Shown piece by piece: positions 58,790 through 64,000 of a DNA stretch of 64,000 nucleotides. Position 1 is the stretch's first letter. Each line of letters opens with the position of its first letter. The position numbers and the translations under genes were made by a program. The notes beneath the pieces are model-generated. The model did no database searches, was not told where the DNA came from, and was given only the letters and a program-made list of their open reading frames with translations. Source of the DNA: JAZOTM01 sp045657625 (GTDB taxonomy: Bacteria > Bacillota > Clostridia > Lachnospirales > Lachnospiraceae); assembly GCA_045657625.1 (NCBI GenBank), contig JAZOTM010000036.1, forward strand, positions 179,703-243,702. Reading direction: 5' to 3'.

Positions 58790-60880
58790 ATGAGAAAGAA
58801 ATTTATGGCGGCGTGCTTAGCTGCAATCCTTACCTTTGGAACTACAATCGGAAGTTCCCCTATAAAAATTACAGGAACAGAAACGGAGAATGCGACAGAA
58901 GTAATTTCCACAGAAGTGGATCCTGTGGCAGAGAAAGTATCTGCAGAAGAGGAAATTGCACTAGAGGAAGTGCCGGCAGAAGAGGGCGTGTCTGTAGAAG
59001 AGGAAGTTGCGACAGAGGAAATATCTACAGAAGAGGTGACGACAGAAGAGGTTGCTACAGAGTTAGAAATAGATACGGCAGCCTTAGAATGTATGCCGGA
59101 GATATATCCACCGATGCCGTATGAAATTCCGGTGATCCAAATGGTAGATACTTCGCAATTGCAGTATGCATATGCAGAACGGGACACAATTCAAGCGGTA
59201 TTGGAAGAACAGTTTCCCGGTGAGTATACCTGTGAATTGGAAGTGTATGGTCTTAATTTTTGGGGTGGTTTTATCTATACGGATTTGGTGATCCAAAAGA
59301 CCTATCGTATTGGAGAAAACAGTTCGAAAGAACAGGCACAGCAGGATTTGGATGCTGTATATGAGGCACTTGCAGATTACGTTTTACTTTGGGACGAAGA
59401 AGAACCAACCGTAAAATATAATTATTATTATGAAGAGCATTTGGCTTATTTGTATGACATAGATTTCTTGACTTATCGTATTAATTATACAGTCGATTTA
59501 CAGCTGCTTTTTGATGTTGTGGCAGGGATACAGATTCAAGATTTGGCAGAAAATGGAATCGATTTGTTCTTGGAAGATGAGCAAATCATTGTAAAAGTAG
59601 ATCATGATAAGGTATCAGAAAAAACAGTTACGTCCTTGTTCGGATTTGATTGTGCATGTGTGGATCCTTCGATTTATCCCAGCGCTTTATATGGAGTTTT
59701 AGAAGTTAATGGGTATTCTTTTGGAAATAAAGAAGGTACACTGTATGATTATGTTCGCCAGGTTAGCGCGGAAAGTGTGATTTCCGAATTTGAAGTTGGT
59801 GACAGTATTGAAGTGCAATTTTGGGGAGAACCCATAGTTGTTACGATTTTAGAAGCAGAAGATGAGGCAGCAGAGGAAGAAGAGGAAGATGACGCTAGTA
59901 TAGCAACAGATAGTACGACTTCGACACAATCTGCTTCAACCACCACGACCACACAATCTAGTCTTTCCACGACGACAGAGGGAACAACGCAGATTACAGA
60001 CGTACAAGAGACGACGAATGTGATAGAGGCTGTAGTTGCATTGATACAAGCTTCAGAGGAAGAAACGACCTTGATCACAGAGGAAGAAGTCCCATTATCT
60101 TCTTTCAATAAAGTTTCCTTTACCTTTACGGAAGAAACAAACTGGTCTAGCTTAGCAACCTATTTTTCATTGTTGGATAATCCGACAGAAACTTTGGAAG
60201 TATCTGTAGAATTAAATGGCAACAATGTGATTCCGGAGGATTTACTTTCAGAAATCGCCGGTAAAAATGTATTACTCAATTTGTCTGTAGCAGAAAATGT
60301 ATATTGGTCTATTTATGGAAAAAATGTACCGGATTCGGGATTGCATGAGGTGGATTTGGGTGTTGAACTTTCCACAGATGTCATTCCACAGAGTTTGATT
60401 ACGGATATTGCCGGTGATGATGCGGTTATGACCGTTTCTTTGGATTATGATGGACCCTTTGGTTTTGAAGCCACCCTTCATTTGCAAACAGATCAGGCGA
60501 ATACCGGATTATACGCAAATTTATTTTACTTTAACCCGGATTTAGAAGAATTGGAATTCCAAAAATCAGCATTGATTGATGAAGACGGCGGATTTGGCTT
60601 GATGTTTAATCATGCGTCTGATTATGTGGTTGTGATGCATGTGGTATCTATGGATGAGCAAGAGGAACAACAGACCATGGTTTCTTCGAATGCAAATCAG
60701 GAAGAGGATGACAATCATTATATGAGTACGACTACGGTGATGACCAGCAAAGCAAAATTTTATGTATGGTTAATGTTGCCGGTAGCAGGAATTTTGTTTG
60801 CTTGCTTTTATATATTTTTTATTTATAAGGGTAAGGAACGTGCTAGAAATAAAAAAATAAATGAGGATATGGAAGAATGA
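58790..60880 (+). CDS. Large surface protein of unknown function with C-terminal membrane anchor
   Basis: 696 residues. MRKK at 58790 starts a signal peptide; an ATG at 58769 lacks a ribosome-binding site. After the signal, residues 25-90 are a Glu-rich repeat (EEVATEEISTEEVTTEEVATE). Two mixed alpha/beta regions follow, about 105-370 and 430-640, separated by an acidic stretch and a Ser/Thr-rich linker (370-420). The second has paired similar motifs, LEVSVELNGNNVIPEDLLSEIAGKN and VDLGVELSTDVIPQSLITDIAGDD. A C-terminal helix followed by KGKERARNKK anchors it; no LPXTG is present. No family is recognised. Confidence 0.75.
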   Translation: MRKKFMAACLAAILTFGTTIGSSPIKITGTETENATEVISTEVDPVAEKVSAEEEIALEEVPAEEGVSVEEEVATEEISTEEVTTEEVATELEIDTAALECMPEIYPPMPYEIPVIQMVDTSQLQYAYAERDTIQAVLEEQFPGEYTCELEVYGLNFWGGFIYTDLVIQKTYRIGENSSKEQAQQDLDAVYEALADYVLLWDEEEPTVKYNYYYEEHLAYLYDIDFLTYRINYTVDLQLLFDVVAGIQIQDLAENGIDLFLEDEQIIVKVDHDKVSEKTVTSLFGFDCACVDPSIYPSALYGVLEVNGYSFGNKEGTLYDYVRQVSAESVISEFEVGDSIEVQFWGEPIVVTILEAEDEAAEEEEEDDASIATDSTTSTQSASTTTTTQSSLSTTTEGTTQITDVQETTNVIEAVVALIQASEEETTLITEEEVPLSSFNKVSFTFTEETNWSSLATYFSLLDNPTETLEVSVELNGNNVIPEDLLSEIAGKNVLLNLSVAENVYWSIYGKNVPDSGLHEVDLGVELSTDVIPQSLITDIAGDDAVMTVSLDYDGPFGFEATLHLQTDQANTGLYANLFYFNPDLEELEFQKSALIDEDGGFGLMFNHASDYVVVMHVVSMDEQEEQQTMVSSNANQEEDDNHYMSTTTVMTSKAKFYVWLMLPVAGILFACFYIFFIYKGKERARNKKINEDMEE

Positions 60881-61560
60881 AAATAATTGCGCATATCCGC
60901 ACAGATTTCCCTGAAAAGTTTGGCATCCCGCGACAAAGCGGGTTGGTGCCATCTCTTCAGGGAAAAATTGTTTTTGAACCGGAATATCGAAATAGTGAAG
61001 CGGTTCGCGGATTGGAAAAGTTTAATTATATATGGTTGTTGTGGGAATTTCAGAACCCGAAACGGGAACACTGGACAGCAACGGTGAAACCCCCAAGATT
61101 AGGAGGAAAGAAACGGATGGGGGTTTTTGCAACCCGTTCTCCTTTTCGCCCAAACTCTATAGGACTTTCTTCTGTAAAATTAGAACGAATAGAAGAGACG
61201 GAAACAGAGGGAACGGTGTTGTGGGTTTCAGGAATTGATTTAAAGGATCAGACACCGATTTACGATATTAAACCTTACCTTCCATACGCAGATTGTCATC
61301 CGGACGCAACGGATGGGTTCGCCGGAGAAGTATACGAATATGGACTGGAAGTGGTTTTTCCGGAATCTTTACTGGAAAAACTTCCGGAGAATAAAAGAGA
61401 GGCTGCGATTGCGGTTTTAGAACAAGATCCAAGACCGGCGGTACAAAGAGAGTCGGATAAAATATTTGGTGTATTTTTTGCAGAAAAAAACATCCGTTTT
61501 TCTGTGAAAGATGGGGTTTTGACAGTTTTGGATGTTGTAAATGAGAGCGGAAGCCGTTAA
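60877..61560 (+). CDS. trmO: tRNA (N6-threonylcarbamoyladenosine37) methyltransferase TrmO
   Basis: 227 residues, TsaA/TrmO (UPF0066) family. IAHIRTDFPEKFGIPRQSGLVPSLQGKIVFEP is the diagnostic N-terminus; FNYIWLLWEF and GVFATRSPFRPNSIGLSSVKL follow. It methylates t6A37 in tRNA with SAM. The ATG overlaps the previous stop (ATGA), so it is coupled to the surface protein, an odd pairing that may be accidental. Confidence 0.93.
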   Translation: MKIIAHIRTDFPEKFGIPRQSGLVPSLQGKIVFEPEYRNSEAVRGLEKFNYIWLLWEFQNPKREHWTATVKPPRLGGKKRMGVFATRSPFRPNSIGLSSVKLERIEETETEGTVLWVSGIDLKDQTPIYDIKPYLPYADCHPDATDGFAGEVYEYGLEVVFPESLLEKLPENKREAAIAVLEQDPRPAVQRESDKIFGVFFAEKNIRFSVKDGVLTVLDVVNESGSR

Positions 61561-61581
61561 GATATTAATAGGAGGACCGCT

Positions 61582-62247
61582 ATGAGACTGGAAGAGATTA
61601 AAGAAGGAACGAAGGTTATGTTATCGGTATCTCATCAGGATAACGTATATCAGATTCCGACACAGATAGCATTAAATAAAGGAAAATTGTATTTGCATCC
61701 TTTTTCCTATAAAGGATCAATTATTAATTTTGAAGAATTCTCAAATCGACATGACTTGAGCTTTGATTTGTATGCCAATGACGAGAATACGCAGGTTCGT
61801 TATGTATGGAAAAATGTGTTTGTACAAGTATCTAAAGTAAAAAATAAATTTTATTATGAAATAACGACAAATGCATTTAATCGAATTGGTCAGGTTTCTG
61901 AACGACGAGAGGAAACCAGAATTCGTATTTGGCCTAGAGGAACCGCCTATGCAAAATCAATTAATCGTTATTTGCAGATTCAAACGTATGATATTAGTAA
62001 TAGCGGCATAGCTTTTTTGTGTAGAGAGAAACTAAATTTAGTAGGTGAAACGTTACAAGTGGCATTTGAAGATCAGATTAATGATCATGCATTTCGATTG
62101 GATGTTCGTTGCACTTGTATTCGCATTGTGGATCAGGGTGGCACTTATTTATATGGATGTCAGATGCAGAATCCCAACAAAGAAATATTGGCGTACGTGT
62201 GCTTAAAGGGTATCTCCCTAGCGGCAGGCAAAGAAAATATTTCTTAA
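61582..62247 (+). CDS. PilZ-domain cyclic-di-GMP-binding protein
   Basis: 221 residues. The N-terminal domain (residues 1-95) resembles the YcgR-N fold of flagellar brakes. The PilZ domain begins at SERREETRIRIWPRGTAYA (Arg motif) and continues with YDISNSGIAF, the D/NxSxxG motif that contacts c-di-GMP. It likely transmits c-di-GMP levels to motility or surface functions. No flagellar genes are near. GGAGGA precedes the ATG and a terminator follows. Confidence 0.87.
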   Translation: MRLEEIKEGTKVMLSVSHQDNVYQIPTQIALNKGKLYLHPFSYKGSIINFEEFSNRHDLSFDLYANDENTQVRYVWKNVFVQVSKVKNKFYYEITTNAFNRIGQVSERREETRIRIWPRGTAYAKSINRYLQIQTYDISNSGIAFLCREKLNLVGETLQVAFEDQINDHAFRLDVRCTCIRIVDQGGTYLYGCQMQNPNKEILAYVCLKGISLAAGKENIS

Positions 62248-62278
62248 ATAGAGACTTGTTAATTAAGGAAATGCATAT

Positions 62279-62284
62279 TATAAT
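62279..62284 (+). promoter_or_regulatory. Candidate promoter upstream of guaA
   Basis: TATAAT (62279-62284) has TTGTTA (62256-62261) 17 bp upstream. A transcript starting near 62291 would run directly into the terminator hairpin at 62301. Confidence 0.6.
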
Positions 62285-62300
62285 GTGAAAAGCGCATTGG

Positions 62301-62330
62301 AAAGACCTGTTAGTTCAGCAGGTCTTTTCT
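62301..62330 (+). terminator. Terminator between PilZ gene and guaA
   Basis: AAAGACCTG (62301-62309) pairs with CAGGTCTTT (62319-62327), followed by T-rich sequence. It ends the PilZ transcript and might also act as an attenuator for the promoter just upstream. Confidence 0.8.
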
Positions 62331-62366
62331 TGTATGATGGAAATGAATTCATTGCGATATCAGTAG

Positions 62367-62404
62367 TCTGCCAGAGAGCGTAAAAGGTATTCGTGTCTGG
62401 CAGA
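62367..62404 (+). promoter_or_regulatory. Leader hairpin before guaA
   Basis: TCTGCCAGA (62367-62375) and TCTGGCAGA (62396-62404) are perfect inverted repeats with a 20-nt loop, 16 nt before the GGAGG ribosome-binding site. No guanine-riboswitch core is present. Confidence 0.5.
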
Positions 62405-62429
62405 GAGCAAGAAGAGATAGGAGGAATTT

Positions 62430-64000
62430 ATGCAGAAGGAGACAGTCATCGTTATTGATTTTGGTGGTCAATACAATCAGTTGGTGGCAAGACGTGTGCG
62501 TGAAAATAATGTGTACTGTGAAATTTATTCATATCGCACGCCATTAGAAGAAATTAAGGCAAAAAATCCTAAGGGTATTATTTTAACCGGCGGACCTGCC
62601 AGCTGTTACGAACCGGGAGCAGCGACTTGTGATCCGGCATTATTTGAAATGGGAGTGCCTGTTTTAGGATTGTGCTATGGTGCACAGTTGATGATGCATG
62701 TACTTGGAGGAAAGGTTGAAAAGGCTCCGGTACGCGAGTATGGTAAAACAGAACTTTTTGTAGAAACTGATTCTGCATTATTCCAGGAAGTTCCGGCAGA
62801 AACAACATGCTGGATGAGCCATTTTGATTATATTTCTAAGGTTGCTGATGGATTCCGTACAATCGCACATACGGATAATTGTCCATATGCAGCAGTTGAA
62901 AATACAGAAAAGAATTTGTATGGAATGCAGTACCATCCGGAGGTTTTACATACACCGGAGGGTTCAAAGATGTTACGCAATTTTGTATACAATGTATGCG
63001 GATGTAGTGGTGACTGGAAGATGGATTCTTTTGTTCAGGAACAGATCACAGCGATTCGTGAAAAAGTAGGCGACGGCAAGGTGCTGTTGGCTCTTTCCGG
63101 TGGTGTGGATTCCTCTGTTTTAGCAGCCCTTTTAGCAAAAGCGATTGGCAAACAGTTGACCTGTGTATTTGTGGATCATGGTTTACTTCGCAAAAATGAA
63201 GGTGATGAAGTAGAAGGTGTATTTGGAACAAAGGGAGCATTTGACATTAATTTTGTTCGTGTAAATGCAGCAGAAAGATATTATGCAAAACTTGCAGGTG
63301 TATCTGAACCGGAACAAAAGAGAAAAATTATTGGTGAAGAATTTATCCGTGTCTTCGAAGAAGAGGCAAAGAAGATTGGAAAGGTGGATTTCCTTGCACA
63401 GGGAACCATTTATCCGGATGTAGTGGAATCCGGATTGGGCGGAGAATCTGCAGTGATTAAGTCTCATCACAATGTTGGTGGCCTTCCGGATTATGTAGAT
63501 TTTAAGGAAATTATTGAACCTCTTCGTAACTTATTTAAGGATGAGGTTCGTGCTGTTGGATTGGAACTTGGATTGCCTGAATATTTGGTATTCCGTCAGC
63601 CATTCCCGGGACCTGGACTTGGAATTCGAATCATTGGTGAAGTAACTGCAGAAAAGGTACGCATGGTACAGGATGCAGATTACATTTATCGTGAAGAAGT
63701 AGATAAAGCTGCTTGTGAATATAAGGAAGCTCATGGGGAAGAAGCTCCATGGATGCCAAACCAGTATTTTGCAGCACTTACCAATATGCGTTCGGTTGGT
63801 GTTATGGGTGATGAGAGAACCTATGACTATGCAGTTGCAGTTCGTGCAGTTCGTACCATCGACTTTATGACTGCAGAGGCAGCAGAGATTCCATTCGAAG
63901 TGTTACAGACAGTAATGAGCAGAATCATAAACGAGGTCCGTGGAGTAAACCGCGTAATGTATGACCTCACCAGCAAACCACCTGGAACGATTGAGATGGA
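62430..64000 (+). CDS. guaA: GMP synthase (glutamine-hydrolysing), 3' end cut by window edge
   Basis: 523 codons are visible and the frame is open to the right edge. The last residues, PPGTIEME, match the family's C-terminal PPGTIEWE, so probably only a residue or two plus the stop is missing. Class I amidotransferase features are the nucleophile Cys in LGLCYGAQLMMH and His/Glu in YHPEV. The ATP pyrophosphatase loop is LALSGGVDSSVLAALL, and RQPFPGPGLGIRIIGEV is also diagnostic. It converts XMP to GMP using glutamine. GGAGG precedes the ATG. Confidence 0.97.
   Translation, partial: MQKETVIVIDFGGQYNQLVARRVRENNVYCEIYSYRTPLEEIKAKNPKGIILTGGPASCYEPGAATCDPALFEMGVPVLGLCYGAQLMMHVLGGKVEKAPVREYGKTELFVETDSALFQEVPAETTCWMSHFDYISKVADGFRTIAHTDNCPYAAVENTEKNLYGMQYHPEVLHTPEGSKMLRNFVYNVCGCSGDWKMDSFVQEQITAIREKVGDGKVLLALSGGVDSSVLAALLAKAIGKQLTCVFVDHGLLRKNEGDEVEGVFGTKGAFDINFVRVNAAERYYAKLAGVSEPEQKRKIIGEEFIRVFEEEAKKIGKVDFLAQGTIYPDVVESGLGGESAVIKSHHNVGGLPDYVDFKEIIEPLRNLFKDEVRAVGLELGLPEYLVFRQPFPGPGLGIRIIGEVTAEKVRMVQDADYIYREEVDKAACEYKEAHGEEAPWMPNQYFAALTNMRSVGVMGDERTYDYAVAVRAVRTIDFMTAEAAEIPFEVLQTVMSRIINEVRGVNRVMYDLTSKPPGTIEM

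Noticed and set aside
58759..59124. Arg/Cys-rich open frame overlapping the start of the surface protein gene
   Set aside because: It is a shifted-frame reading of the Glu-rich repeat (GAAGAGG-type codons) and has no ribosome-binding site or family.
62248..62429. Guanine riboswitch upstream of guaA
   Set aside because: The conserved purine-aptamer loops and junction bases are absent; only simple hairpins are present.
1..64000. CRISPR arrays, tRNA/rRNA genes, insertion sequences, integrases
   Set aside because: I found no direct-repeat arrays with spacers, no tRNA-like T-arm/acceptor patterns, and no transposase or integrase motifs in any of the genes read.

Overview
The window is chromosomal DNA from a low-GC, strictly anaerobic Firmicute, most likely a gut or rumen Lachnospiraceae (Clostridia). 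Indicators are a Re-citrate synthase-type enzyme in place of ordinary citrate synthase, a 'reverse' rubrerythrin beside PerR, SpoVG, a glgC-glgD pair, small DUF4321 and DUF6465 proteins, SEC-C-tagged methionine aminopeptidase, S-box control of metK, DnaD/DnaC primosome genes and a GH3 enzyme with swapped domain order. I see no rRNA, tRNA, insertion sequence, prophage or CRISPR array. The window looks like ordinary core chromosome with one accessory catabolic island.

Layout. 1-5.7 kb: an AgrA/AgrC-like two-component pair, a lipoprotein and a membrane-bound GH3 glycosidase. 5.7-11.2 kb: perR and reverse rubrerythrin behind a near-perfect PerR box, Re-citrate synthase divergent from a LysR regulator, a voltage-gated K+ channel, a DNPH1-like nucleotide hydrolase and DUF4321. 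11.3-18.8 kb: an LtaS-like enzyme, a His-rich CsoR-type repressor, a patatin lipase, a large anchored protein, an HPr-like protein and DUF6465. 18.9-21.6 kb (minus strand): glgC-glgD-spoVG. 21.7-22.2 kb: a large gene-free gap holding a four-way-junction palindromic element. 22.2-36.3 kb: murC, a DnaA-box cluster, dnaD- and dnaC-like genes, prs, pth, mfd, a PrsA-like lipoprotein, aroK, an M23 peptidase and murA.

36.4-43.1 kb is the most distinctive part. A ROK repressor, a DASS/SLC13 anion transporter, a small transaldolase, a beta-hydroxyacid dehydrogenase, a DUF4867 protein and a fucose-isomerase-fold enzyme lie in one direction. The same inverted-repeat operator occurs upstream of the repressor, the transporter and the transaldolase. 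This enzyme set matches the sulfo-transaldolase route for sulfoquinovose (isomerase, sulfofructose transaldolase, sulfolactaldehyde reductase). The substrate is inferred from family membership and gene context. No sulfoquinovosidase lies in the window.

43.2-64 kb: a SAM-I riboswitch and metK, a HAMP histidine kinase/OmpR-type regulator pair, RluA-type pseudouridine synthase, S66 peptidase, an RsiV-like lipoprotein, an SDR reductase, hpf, ddl, murF, plsC, veg, a poly-Ser NlpC/P60 hydrolase, a SurA-like membrane protein, map, a large unrecognised surface protein, trmO, a PilZ protein and guaA, which is cut by the right edge just before its stop. Cell-wall precursor synthesis (murC, murA, ddl, murF) and wall remodelling (M23, NlpC/P60, S66, LtaS-like) are strongly represented. 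Both ends are partial genes.
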